Shown piece after piece: positions 37,672-49,520 of a stretch of DNA of 64,000 nt (its first letter is position 1; every line of letters starts with the position of its first letter). The stretch is from the NCBI GenBank assembly GCA_965153455.1, contig OZ234496.1, forward strand, positions 248,001-312,000, in the 5' to 3' direction. Below the pieces are notes generated by a model that saw only the letters and a program-made list of their open reading frames with translations, was not told where the DNA came from and did not search any database. The stretch is from Sphagnum compactum. Its lineage: Eukaryota > Bryophyta > Sphagnopsida > Sphagnales. Position numbers and translations under genes: made by a program.

Positions 37672-38049
37672 AATTTTGTTACACTAAATGTGCAATGGTG
37701 TTTTTCATTTTTGCTTAAAGCCAACCTCTCCCTCGATGTATTTGCATAAGGTCTAGCCGAGGTACTATCATAAACAATTGAAAGATCTTGTGTGAGAAGG
37801 TTTTCCCTTAGATTTGGAGTTTCATATAAAGCTCTTTGTATCCCTCCATCCTTGCACTCAACACTTACTAAACTCTATATGTGAACTATCTCCAACAACT
37901 ACACCCAAGTAATTGCAATTTGGACTCACAGCCTTTCCTTATAGAATAATATGTTTCAACTTTTTGAAAATGTGACCATTATTAGTGGAGGTAGGCCTGA
38001 GGGCTCAAAACGCAATCTGAAAATTTTAGAGCGCCACGTGGCATAATTT
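37672..38049. other. AT-rich intergenic DNA, no gene seen
   Basis: Starts abruptly where homology to the receptor kinase stops, so it may mark an insertion or deletion breakpoint. Confidence 0.4.
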
Positions 38050-38165
38050 GATGAGCTGGGGTTCTCAAGTCCAAATTTAAAGATTTTGCAGGTTAAATAT
38101 ATGCACTAAGAGGCCTCAACTGGAGGTTTGGATGAACTAGCACCTGCAGTGGTACTGTGGTAAAA
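38050..38165 (+). repeat. Direct copy of the 38.3-kb foldback unit
   Basis: 'ctggggttctcaagtccaaa', 'gcaggttaaatatatgcac' and 'taagaggcctca' parallel the left arm at 38300-38375 in the same order. Confidence 0.5.
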
Positions 38166-38264
38166 ACATCTATAAACATCATTGCTTCTAAACATTATGA
38201 ATACATGCCTTGGATGAAGAAGCACCAACATTGGTACCATGGTAAAAATAGAAAAATTCATCAA

Positions 38265-38565
38265 AATTGTTTCTAAATATTATAAATATCCCATGATTAG
38301 ACAAAATCAGGGTCTCTGATTCCAAATCTAGCATCTCTTGGGTTTAATTTGGCCACTAAGTTGCCTCACTCAAGAAGCTGAAGGTGACCAACCAGTCATC
38401 AGTGTAGGTGCCACAAGTTGGCCGGGGTGAACCAGCATCCATGTTGGTACCTTGACCTTTTTGTGTGAGGCCTCTCAGTGGCCATATTAAGCCCAAAAAA
38501 TGTTAAATCTGAACTCAGACACCCTGATTTGGTCTAAGCATGGGATATTTGTAATGTTTACAAAT
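38265..38565. repeat. Foldback repeat with ~110-bp arms
   Basis: The left arm (about 38265-38380) contains AATATCCCATGATTAGACAA, 'aatcagggtctctga' and 'taatttggccactaag'. The reverse complement of 38450-38565 reads AATATCCCATGCTTAGACCA, 'aatcagggtgtctga' and 'taatatggccactgag'. Similarity is high along the whole arm and the loop is about 70 bp. Confidence 0.75.
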
Positions 38566-38894
38566 AATTTAAATGGACTAGCTTGGGTTCACCCAAAGGC
38601 TCTCATGCCCGTTCTCACTAACACCAATATTTATTTTGGGGGAAAAAAAAAAGGTGAGCTAGAGTTGCACAAGAAGTCCAAGCTTGATGGACCATATAAT
38701 TCTTAGGGCTCTTGTGAAAACCGATCTCATTTGTATCGTTGAATCCATCAGAGACATGTATGTGGATATCAGTTGCAGAAAGCGTCCAGGTGCTGAAGAA
38801 GAGAGGACCGGTGGCTTTCTGGCATGCCCGGGAGCAGCAGAATGTGTCCAAGGCAATAAACCTATAGTGTTTCCTCAATTGTTTCAATATGGGT

Positions 38895-39035
38895 CCTCAC
38901 CCCAATGGTTCGACCGAAATTGCACGGGTCTGGGGAGCAGGGTTCGATTCCCTGTGACCCTGCACCCACCCCTTGTCCTCGTCTCAGCTCCTGGTGTGCA
39001 CCCCCGATCTAATCGTCTATATCTTGAATAAAAAA
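38895..39035 (+). repeat. tRNA-derived SINE candidate
   Basis: GCAGGGTTCGATTCCCTGT contains a perfect RNA polymerase III B box (GGTTCGATTCC) in a paired T-arm. The A box upstream is weak. An A-rich end (GAATAAAAAATAAG) lies near 39030. Confidence 0.4.
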
Positions 39036-39550
39036 TAAGGGCCTTTTAGAAGTCCCAAAAGCTTTTTGGACTTGTCAATTTTCCCCAAATTGTTTTGACC
39101 TTCCATCCAATAGCTTACCAGTAATCCGAGCAACAAGATTTAGTTCTCTCGCTCAAACCCTAATACGCATATACGTATTCAAGTAGTTATGGATACTCAC
39201 CAGAATTAGTCTCTTCCAGAAGATTCCAGAACCCCTAAGACCAGACCCTAAACCCTTTGCGCAGGTAAGAAGCATTTTTGCAAGTGCTGGGCTTTTTGGA
39301 AAATGGCACGCTGTTAATGAGGCCAAAATCCAGAAGTTCAGGGTCATTTTGGACAACTGATTGATTAAATAAATAAATAAAGAGGCGCACCCCTTCCCCC
39401 CCTGAACGATCACCCTAATACCCTCAAACAACTTCACCTTGCCCCCTTGAATACTAAAAAGTTTGGAAAAATTTAAAGTGGAATAGCCTATTGAGTACAT
39501 GGTGCTCATGACATCCGAAAAACCACTAATGAACCCTAAACCCATGAGTG
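39036..39550. other. Intergenic DNA, no gene seen
   Basis: No supported feature. Confidence 0.4.
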
Positions 39551-42500
39551 CCCCCATGAGTGGCTACTTTCAACCGACCCCTCCCCCCATAATGAATTTG
39601 TACAAAAAATAACCCCCTTCCCCTCCCTAGCCTCTCCATAATGAAAAAAACATTTAACCCTAAAAAATGTACCCCTTTCCCCCCTCCTCCTTCCACCTTT
39701 TCATATATCTAGGGGAAAAAAAAAACATTGACCCCCACCCCCCTCCCCCTCAACAGTAAAAAAAAGAAGAAAAAAAATCAACCTGCACCCTTTCCCCCGG
39801 TGCACCCTTTCCCCCCTCCCATAATGATTTTGTAAAAAACATTACCCCCTTCCCCTCCCTAAATGATTTTGTAAAAAACATTACCCCCTTCCCCTCCCTA
39901 GTCTCTCCATAATGAAAAAAAACATTTCCAGAAAAAAAATGTACCCCTTTCCCCCCTCCTCCTTCCACATTTCCAATGAAGGGAAAAAAAAAACATTAAC
40001 CTCCAACCCCCTCCCCCTCAACAATAAAAAAAAAGAAGGAAAAAAATCAAGGTGCACCCTTTCCCCCCTCGCACAATGAATAAAATATAAACCTTGGCCC
40101 TTCTCAACAGTAAAAAATAATTTATGAAATTACAAACAGTAAAAAAAATAACAAACTTTACCGCTGTTTCAGCAGTAAAAAGTAACTTATAAAAGTTACG
40201 CGCAATAAAAAAAGTAATAAAAAATGAAAAAAGTCAACAAAAACAGCCCCCCACTGCGTGAAAACAGCCCTTCCATACGCACCTTTTTTGGCGGTCAAAC
40301 AGCCCCCAGCCCCTGTCCCTGCAGACATAATGACCAGATCATATGTATAGGGAAATTTTATTTCACCATTGAATTCAGAACCCTCAAATATGGGGGGTAG
40401 GTCACTTCAAAACCCCAAAAAAAAAACCCAATTTTTGGGGGAACACCCTTGTAACCCTAAACCCTAAACCTGGGCACCAATTCTGTCAAATCCACCTCTA
40501 CTGTCACGTTCACCGTCCCAGGACAAGGTAATCCAGGAGACAGAACTCCATCTCTCTTGAATGTTAAGAATTATTGTCACTGGCAATTCCCATCTCCCTT
40601 GACACCCTCTGGCTTCTCCATCAATCGCTCTTTCCTCCCAACAAGGTGTTTCTTGTACCCTCTTCTTGAATAGAATAACATTATGTATAGTTCAGTCTAG
40701 TGGTATTATATAACTCGTGCATAATTGCTGTTTTGCCTTAAACCCGCCACCCGACAGGCTCGTGGTGGGCTCGTAGCTACCCTGCAAGCAACTAAATTGG
40801 CCTTGTGAATGGCCTTAAAAAGACCTCTTTTCAAAGAGACAGCAGCTCCTTTGGAGTCAAGAGACATCGAAACTTACAATCTGTCAGTAGACACAACGTC
40901 GTGATCTGGATTCTTCTGTAACAATCTTGGGTATTAGTATGACGTCCACCGAACTTGTGGCGTTGTGCATATTTAATGCTACAAGAAGAAGTCTGTAGGA
41001 ACTTGTGTTTTTTTCCTGGTCAAACAGCCACCAGCCACCGACATTATGCCCATAATGCCCGGATCATACCTATAGGTGCACCCCTTCCCCCTAAACAATC
41101 AAAAAATAAATTAAAATAACTCACCTTGCCCCCTTCAATAGTAAAAAGTAATTTACAAAGGTACAAGTAATAAAAAACGTAAACCCTAATAACAAAAAGT
41201 GGAAAAAAGTAAAAAAAAAACAGCCTGCCATTACACTCAAACAGCCTGGCATTGCACCTGGGTTTTTTTTGGTCAAATAGCCTTGAGCCTGCGACCTTAT
41301 GATTGTAATGCTCAGATCATACCTATAGGCTGTTTTAGTGTAATGCCGTGGCTGTTTGAAAAAGTAAAAAAAAATAGATCATATGTATAGGTTTGAACCT
41401 GAGTGGAATATGTTCTAAACCATCACAGAGGTACCCTATAGGTATAGGAAGTTGTCTACATGAAGTTTTGTAATTCCATAATTGGAGTTGTATTTTTGTT
41501 TGACCATATTAGGTGCACCTTGTGAATTGGCCTCCTGGTCTGCACAGCACTAACCACTGTGCTTATAGGAGCTATGGTGATGCATTTGAGCATCCATTCA
41601 ATGTTGTTTCATGCACAAGCATCCGCTTATGTTGACCTCGTTCCTGTGGCAGTTATGTTGGTGGGTTGCAAAACTGGATATCCTCATGTTTTAAAGAGCA
41701 AATCTGGCTTGAAAAACTTCCAAACCAGATTTGCTCTAGACCAGTTGAATGCAATGCTTATTGCCTCATCAATTTAAGGACTTGGAAACATTTGAAAAAA
41801 AACCCTAAACCCAAATTGATATAGACATTACCTGTATATATTGATGACATTCCTGATTAGTACCTGCTGGGCACTAATCAGGAATTTCGTGATAGCCCAG
41901 AACTATTGTTGAATTGTTCTGGGGTTGTATTACGTATGCGCCTTTCGGATTAGGGGTTCCCCCAATCTGCCATCTAATTTGCACTTGGCATCAAACATTT
42001 GCCACAACACCATGAGAAAAGTAAATCTGAGTAGTTGGTAGTGAAGTGCAACCAAAGTGTAATGAGACTTTAACAAAAACCATAAGGAGGCAACATAGAA
42101 CTCACCTGTTTCACTAGCAAAAAGCTAATGCACAGATGCAGCTACATATTTCTCTTAAGGATCAGATATTGGGGCACAAGCTTTGAAGCATTGTACATTG
42201 CCACGCCCTGGATATCAAAGTTTAGGTTAGTTTAATTAAGTTTATTTTATTTTACCTCAGATTTAATTAATTAAACCAACCCTAACCCCCCCCCCCCCTA
42301 TCAACTTGTAAAAACAAAAACCCCTTCTCATCCCTTTTCAACATAAAAAAAAATAAAAAATTCCCTCCCATCCCCCTTCAACATATTAAAAAAAAAAAAC
42401 CCTTTCATGTTCCCCCTGTCCCTAGCCACTCCATAATGAAAAAACAAAATTTTAAAAAAAAATCATCCCTTTCCCTTTCCCTTCCTCCTTCCACATGTCA

Positions 42501-44470
42501 AATGAAGGAAAAAAAAAACATTACCCTCCACCCCCCTCCCCCTCAACAGTAAAAAAAAAGAAGAAAAAAAATAAAGGTGCACCCTTTCCCCCGGTGCACC
42601 CTTTCCCCCGTCCCATAATGAATTTGTAAAAAAAATTACCCCCTTCCCCTCCCTACCCTCTCCACAATGAAAAAAACATTTCCAAAAAAACCCAATGTAC
42701 CCCTTTCCCCCCTCCTCCTTCCACCTTTTCATATATCTAGGGAAAAAAAAAACATTAACCTCCACCCCCTTCCCCCTCAATAGTAAAAAAAAAATTAAAA
42801 AAAAGGAAAAAAATCAAGGTGCACCTTTTCCCCCGTCGCACAATGAATACAATATAAACCCTGCCCCTCCTGGCACAGTAAAAAGTAATTTATCAAAGTT
42901 ACAAGTAGTAAAAAAAATAACAAAAAATAACAAACCTTACCCCTTTCAGTAGTAAAAAGTAACTTACAAAACTTACGACCAGTAAAAAATATAACTAAAA
43001 ATAACAAAAAATGAAAAAAGTCAACAAAAACAACCACAACATTATGGTAAAACAGCAGGCACTCTTGTGTTTTTTTCCTGGTCAAACAGCCACTAGCCAC
43101 CGACATTATGCCCATAATGCCCAGATCATACCTATAGGTCAAAATGCCTATGTAACCCAGAAACCCCAAATCTTCTATATCTTGCAAACCCTACACTTTT
43201 AGGCAAAAATAACTCCACCACTAGCTTCAAAACACTTGAAAATGGGGGGGGGAGGTCACTTCAAAACTTTCAATAGCTATCATAATTAACCCTTTATGCC
43301 TTCATTTATCCAGCCCCCCTGAAATTTCACACCCCCCATATCTTTCAAATGGTGATAGATTAAGGAAATTTTATTGCACCATTGGCTTCAAAACCCTTCA
43401 AAATGGGGGGGTAGGTCACCTAAAAACCCAAAAAAAAAAACCCAATTTTGGTGGGAACACCCATGTAACCTTAAACCCTAAACCTTAAACCCGGAAGCTT
43501 TGAAGCATTGTACATTGCCACGCCCTAGATATCAAAGTTTAGGTTAGTTTAATTAAGTTTATTTTATTTTAACTCAGATTTAATTAATTAAACCAACCCT
43601 AACCCCCCTATGAACTTGTAAAAAAAAAAAACCCCTCTCATCCCTTTTCAACATAGATAAAAAAAAAAAAAACTCCCTCCCATCCCTTTTCAACATAGAA
43701 AAAAAAAAACCCCCCTCTCATCCCTTTTCAACATAGATAAACTCCCTCTCATCCCCCTTCAACATATTTATAAAAAAAAACCCTTGACCCCCTGTCCCTA
43801 GCCACTCCACAATGAAAAAACAAAATTAAAAAAAAAATCATCCCTTTCCCTTCCTCCTTCCACATGTCAAATGAAGGCAAAAAAAAAGATTAACCTCCAC
43901 CCCCCTCCCCCTCAACAAAAAAAAAAAAGAAGAAAAAAAATCAGGGTGCACCTTTTCCCCCGTCCCATAATAAATTTGTAAAAACAATTACCCCCAATGA
44001 ACCCCCCCTAGCCTCTCCACAATGAAAAAAACATTTAACCCTACAAAATGTACCCCTTTCCCCCCTCCTCCTTCCACCTTTTCATACATCTGGGAAAAAA
44101 AAAAGATTAACTTCCACCCCCCTCCCCCTCAACAGTAAAAAAAATAAGAAAAAAATCAACCTGCACCCTTTCAAGTTCCCCCGTCGCACAATGAATAGAA
44201 CCCTTCACCCTGACCCTTCTCAACAATAAAAAGTAATTTATCAAAGTTACAACCAGTAAAAAAATAACAAAAAATAACAAACCTTACCCCTTTCAGCAAT
44301 AAAAAGTAATTTACAAAACTTACAACCAGTAAAAAAAGTAATAAAAAATAACAAAAAGTGAAATAAGTCAACAAAAACAACCACAACATTACACTAAAAC
44401 AGCCAAGCACCGCAATGTTTTTTTCTCGGTCAAACAGCCACCACGCACTGGCATTACACTCGTAATGCCC
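39551..44470. repeat. Complex of C/A-rich repeats
   Basis: Words such as 'cctttcccccctcctccttc', 'aaaacattaacctccacccc', 'ctcaacagtaaaaaaaagaag' and 'cataatgaatttgtaaaaa' recur near 39600-40060, 42420-42830 and 43800-44170. A second block ('gtaaaaagtaatttacaaa', 'tggtcaaacagcca', 'cgtaatgcccggatcatacc') recurs near 40100-40345, 41030-41080, 41130-41330, 42880-43140 and 44230-44470, and more weakly near 48510 and 50085. No coding is supported. Confidence 0.7.
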
Positions 44471-45020
44471 GGATTACTAAGATAGGGTACAAACCCTGTA
44501 AACCTTCAAATTCTGTCAAAATACAAAAAACGTCAACCAAGGACTAAAAAGTCAAACCCCCCCATATCCTCCAAACGGTGATAGCGTAGGGGATTTGTTT
44601 TACATCATTGGATTTAAAACACTTGAAAATGGGGGGGTAGGTCGTCTCCAAATATCAAAAAAAAAACCGTAATCACATCAAAATGCTTATCAAACACAAA
44701 AACCCCAAATCTCCTATATCTTGCAAACTTGACACTTTTAAGCAAAAATAACTCCACCACTAGCTTCAAAACATTTGAAAATGGGGGGGTAGGTCAGTTC
44801 AAAACTTTCAACATGTATCATAATTAACCCTTTATGCCCTCATCTACCGGCCCCCTTGAAATTTCACACCCCCCATATCTTTCAAATGGTGATAGTGTAG
44901 GGAATTTTATTGCACCATTGGACTCAGAACCCTCATAAATGGGGGGGTAGGTCACCTCAAAACCTCAAAAAAAAAACCCAAATTTGGTGGCGACACACAT
45001 GTAACCCTAAACCCTAAACC
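42176..45020. repeat. Direct duplication of a 1.3-1.5 kb unit
   Basis: 'agctttgaagcattgtacat' followed by 'tgccacgccct.gatatcaa' begins at 42179 and again at 43496. Both copies continue through the same C/A-rich blocks, then 'ctcctatatcttgcaaac', 'aggcaaaaataactccacca', 'cataattaaccctttatgcc', 'cccatatctttcaaatggtg' and telomere-like 'ccctaaacc' ends near 43490 and 45020. Partial further copies of the 3' part occur at 45050-45220 and 46040-46510. Confidence 0.8.
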
Positions 45021-45222
45021 TGGGTGGGAACACCCATGTAACCCTAAACCCTAAACCCCCCATATCTTCCAAATGGTGATACTCTAGGGGAATTTTATTG
45101 CACCATTGGATTCAGAACCCTCGAAAATGGGGGGGTAGGTCACCTCAAAACCCCAAAAAAAAAACCCAATTTTGGTGGGAACACCCATGTAACCCTGAAC
45201 CCCTAAACCCTAAACCCTAAAA
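45001..45222. repeat. Telomere-like (CCCTAAA)n blocks
   Basis: Short runs of CCCTAAACCCTAAACC occur at about 45003, 45040 and 45200, and also at 40455, 43475 and 46495. Each follows 'tgggaacacccatgtaa', so they belong to the dispersed repeat and are not a chromosome end. Confidence 0.85.
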
Positions 45223-45223
45223 A

Positions 45224-45830
45224 CTTGGCATAACTCCATAAATTTGGCAAAACTAATACATAACTCTATATTTTTGGCAAAACTTGATATAATTCCATAT
45301 TTTTGGCAAAACTTCACATAATTCCATATTTTTGACAAAACTTGGCATAACTCCATAAATTTGGCAAAATTAAGACATAACTCTATATTTTGGGCAAAAC
45401 TTGATATAATTCCATATTTTTGGCAAAACTTCACATAATTCCATATTTTTGACAAAACTTGGCATAACTCCATAAATTTGGCAAAATTAAGACATAACTC
45501 TATATTTTTGGCAAAACTTGATATAATTCCATATTTTTGGCAAAACTTCACATAATTCCATATTTTTGGCAAAACTTCACATATTTCCATATTTTTGGCA
45601 AACATTGGCATAACTAAAACATAACTTTATATTTTTGGCAAAACTTCACATAATTCCATATTTTTGGCAAAACTTCACATATTTCCATATTTTTGGCAAA
45701 CATTGGCATAACTAAAACACAACTTTATATTTTTGGCAAAACTTCACATAATTCCATATTTTTGACAAAACTTCACATAATTACAGAATTTTGGCAAAAC
45801 TTCATACACCTACATATTTTTGACAAAACT
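45224..45830. repeat. 29-30-bp units in a 117-bp higher-order repeat
   Basis: 'cttggcataactccataaat' starts at 45224, 45341 and 45458 (117-bp period). Each higher-order unit has four subunits ending in TTTTTGGCAAAA or TTTTTGACAAAA. Because 117 is a multiple of three, an open minus-strand frame runs through it as a by-product. Looser copies continue to about 45830. Confidence 0.85.
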
Positions 45831-46039
45831 AAATCATAGCCCAAGAACTTTGGGAAAAAAAATTTAAGGTGGATTCCATAGTAACCCTAAACACTTGACG
45901 TGTAATGTTCATCTCCACAATGGCATTAGCTATGCACTTTCTTGGGTTTTTGGTATCCCCAAGCAACTTTATGAACTGCACTGTCCAAACTTTCAAATTC
46001 TGTGACATGACAAGAAAAATCAACCAGGGATTGGAAAGT

Positions 46040-46508
46040 CAAACCCCCCCAAATCTTCCAAATGGTGATACTCTAGGGGAATTTTTTCACACCATTGCAT
46101 TCAGAACACTTCAAAATGGGGGGGTACATCATATCCAAATCCCAGAAAAAAAACCACAATTGGGTCAAAATGCCCATGTAAACCAAAAACCCCAAATCTT
46201 CGATATCTTCAAAACCTTAGACTTTTAGGCAAAAATAATTATGCCACAAGCTTCAAAACACTTGAAAATGGGGGGGTAGGTCACTTCAAAACTTTCAACA
46301 TGTATCATAATTAACCCTTTATGCCCTCATCTATCCGGCCCCCCTGAAATTTCACACCCCCCATATCTTCCAAATGGTGATACTCTAGGGGAATTTTATT
46401 GCACCATTGGATTCAGAACCCTCGAAAATGAGGGGGTAGGTCACCTCAAAACCCCAAAAAAAAAACCCAATTTTGGTGGGAACACCCATGTAACCCTAAA
46501 CCCTAAAC
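46040..46508. repeat. Further copy of the 3' part of the duplicated unit
   Basis: Contains 'caaaatgcccatgtaaacca', 'tcataattaaccctttatgc', 'caccattggattcagaaccc' and the telomere-like end, matching 43140-43490 and 44685-45020. Confidence 0.75.
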
Positions 46509-47950
46509 CCGCTTATCGCGCTTTACCACGCTTTCTCTCGCTTATTGCGCTTTACGTCGCTTTACGTCGCTTTACCACGCTTTCTCCCCCTTTCTCACAC
46601 TTATTTCGTTTTATCGCGCTTTCTCCCGCTTATTCCGCTTTATCGCGCTATCTCTCGCTTACTGCGCTTTACCCCGCTTTCTTCCGCTTATTACGCTTTA
46701 CGTCGCTTTCCCCCGCTTATCGGGCTTTATCTTGCTTACCGCGCTTTACCCTGCTTTCTCTCGCTTACCACACTTTACCGCGCTTTCTCTCGCTTATCGC
46801 TCTTTACCCAACTTTCTTTCGCTTATCGCGCTTTATCCGCTTTATCCGCTTTCTCCCTTTTACACCGCTTTACATTGCTTTCTCCCGCTTACCACATTTT
46901 ACCGGGCTTTTTGTCGATTTACCGCGCTTTACCCTGATGCTAAGCTTATTTGCTTTATCCTGCTCTATGCAAATCCTTTTGCTTTCTCTCCTCTTTATGC
47001 AAAACTACCTTATAACTTTTGTCTCGTCATATTCTTTCTATATTTATCACTTCGCGTTTTTACCGCTCAAATATTCTCTCGCATCGCTTCTACCTTTCAT
47101 AACCTTTACGCTTTCCTTTGCCTCGCTTCTTTTAAACCTTTTCGCTCTTGCCCATCCTTTCCATAATTTCCCGCTCTCTCCAAATTTTGCTAAACCTTTT
47201 TACTTCTCTTCCCTTTATGTTATATTTTTTTACTTTTCACCCCTTTTTGTCAATTCCTTTTATGTCTTTCCTTGTTATTCTCCATTCCCCCTTCCCCCCC
47301 CCCTTTATTATAACTTTACTCAAAAGATTACGTCATCCCCCTTGTCTCAAACCCTCTAACCGCGCACAAAAATTATTTTCTAACAAAATTACAAATATTT
47401 GTCTCTAAATCCTATACTTTAACACCTTCCTCTATTCCTCTTTACCCCGAACCTTCCTCTTTACCCCTTTCTACTCCTTTTTTGCCAAAATATTCCAATT
47501 TACCCCGCTCTACTCGCCTTTACCCTAATTATTCCGCACTTGCCCCCTTTTACCTCGGTTATCCCCGTTCACCCCGCTCTACCCCCTTTTACTCTAAATA
47601 TTTAAACCCTCGCCCGCCCTATTCCGCTTTAACCAAAATTAATTCATACCAAAATATTCTGCGCACTCCCTCTCTATTCACCTTTGCCCAAAATATTTCA
47701 CCTCTCGCCTGCCCCGCTCCCCTTTCACCAAAATTACCTTTTTTTGCTTTTATTTCCTCAAACTTCCCCATTTTTTTCGCTTTTCCCATACTTCTCTCTT
47801 CCCCCTCTCCCCACTCCCCTGCTTTTCCCCTCTTCCCCGACTTATGTCCCATCCCTCCTCTTTTTATATCTTTTCTCAAACTTCTCAACTTATTTTTCGC
47901 TTATTTCAAACTATCCTTTCCCCCTATAATTATGCCCCACGGATTCCACT
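46509..47950. repeat. Pyrimidine-rich degenerate array of CGCTTTAC/CGCTTTCTC words
   Basis: The first 430 bp consist almost wholly of CGCTTTA[C/T]CGCGCTTTCTCTCGCTTA-like words, 12-15 bp each, with loose order. They decay rightward into a general C/T-rich tract ('ttaccccgctctactcgcc', 'ttttccccctc') to about 47950. Purines are strongly under-represented on the plus strand over 1.4 kb. Long open frames here are Phe/Leu/Pro-rich by-products. Confidence 0.75.
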
Positions 47951-48904
47951 CCCTTTAACTATAATTCTGCCCCACGGATTACCTTCCCCGCCGATTTCTT
48001 ATAACTAATTTATCGTAAATTTTCATAATTAAATTACTGTAATTTTTGTTAATTTAACTACGTTAATATCTCTAATTACATTCTTCTAATTCTTACTTCA
48101 ATTCTTCTAATTTTTCCTACTACAAATTTTGCGAGATAAATTTACTCTACTTTATACAGATTAATCCAATCTTTTTTAATATTATACGTACTATAAGTTT
48201 CCATATTTCCATTATTGCAGCTTTCCACTATTTGATGCTTGAATTTTTTAAAAACTTCAAATATTGTTGTTTTATGTGATTAAATTCATGTTATCTTTTT
48301 CTCATTGTGTTTTTTCGCATTTTAGTACTATACTTTTCAATATTTTTCGTTAATGTAATTTTTATAATTTCATTGCGTTTCTGTAATTTTCCGCAAATGA
48401 ATTATTGTAATGTTATGCTATTTCGATACTCTAATTTCTTCTAATTTAACTACTACAATTTCTAGTAAATAAATTCATGCAATTATCAATATCAAAATTT
48501 TGTTGCTCAAACAACCCCCCGCCTTCCACCTTACTAGTGTAATGTTTACATCATATGTATACGGCATTTACACCCTTAATCTAACAACTCTACGATTCTC
48601 GAAAACAATACAAAAGAGAGGGAACGAGATGTAACAAAGGAACGAACAGGATCGTTTTTATGTTCTTTTGTAAAAAGAATCTGCTCATTGCATCATCAGC
48701 TACCTCGTTTTTTCCTTCGTAAATCAACAAGTCACGTGCACCCGCCAATACGTTAAATTAGGATCCAGATTCTTAAAACTCCATGCCAATCCCCCCAACA
48801 CGTTCGTCCCATTTCCAAGATGCAATCTCCGTTTCAAACATGACCAGAAATAACTTCCTAAAAGCGAAAACATTTTACCCGCCTTATCCATAAAGGGCTA
48901 TCGA
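47951..48904. other. AT-rich intergenic DNA, no gene seen
   Basis: No supported feature apart from a short copy of the 'aatgtttacatcatatgtat' block near 48540. Confidence 0.4.
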
Positions 48905-49222
48905 TTGGGATCGACCCATTAAACTTATTGTTCCTCAACGACGGAACTGCAAGATTGGAGTCGTTGCCGATTGCCACGAGTATCTGGCCAGAAAGATGAT
49001 TGTTGGATAGAGACACAGAAGATCACTTTGAAAGGGCACTGAGATTTGTCGGAATGCTGCCATTGAGGCCATTTCCCCTGACCGAGAAAGCTTCCAGGCT
49101 GACAGAAGTAGTAAATCCTACAGGAATTTCACCGATTGGAGAGTTGTTTGTGAGAGAGAAACTCTGCAGATTGCTGAGTGAGGTGTATGAAGAAGGAATC
49201 CTTCCTGTCAAATTTTGGTTGC
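48905..49222 (-). pseudogene. Partial second copy of the LRR receptor-kinase pseudogene
   Basis: Corresponds to about 36460-36785. Both share the minus-strand product [30 protein letters not shown] and LRNN.LNGSIP. Nucleotide identity is high (for example 'gagagaaactctgcagattg'). This copy reads more cleanly across the IGEIPVGF segment than the one at 36.6 kb, so the two decayed separately. Confidence 0.8.
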
Positions 49223-49225
49223 GGG

Positions 49226-49520
49226 AAGAGGTCGATTTCCGACTTTTAGTGATCGGGAGTCAAATTGCCAATTTGACTCCCGATCCTTCTTTTGCCCGTA
49301 ACTTGGACTGCAGATGTCCAAATGACCAATGCGAGGCCATTTTCTATATCTACGCTTCGAGACCTTTCCGATGACACCAAGAACACCTCAATGCGAGATG
49401 TTTTGAGCCTTGTCGTCAAACTCTAAAAATTCGGGAGTCCCGAAGGACTCCAAGTCCCCCACTTTGGGAGTGTGGGTTTCATCCCCACGCTTCGCCGAAG
49501 TGGGGTTGCGATACACCGTG
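49226..49520 (+). repeat. Dispersed repeat copy with a perfect 35-bp palindrome
   Basis: GATCGGGAGTCAAATTG (49251-49267), one C, then its exact reverse complement (49269-49285). The rest matches 21855-22180: 'cgagacctttccgatg', 'caagaacacctcaatg', 'aaaattcgggagtcccgaag' and 'gtgggtttcatccccac'. Confidence 0.7.

Noticed and set aside
45001-45222. Chromosome end or fusion point from telomere-like repeats
   Set aside because: Only two to four repeats each, always attached to the same dispersed-repeat tail, with several copies across the window.
45210-45611. 133-codon frame with a 39-residue repeat
   Set aside because: Produced by the 117-bp period being a multiple of three; no domain and no splice context.
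46545-47958. Long Phe/Leu/Pro-rich frames resembling membrane proteins
   Set aside because: Composition follows from the pyrimidine-rich array, and several frames are open at once.
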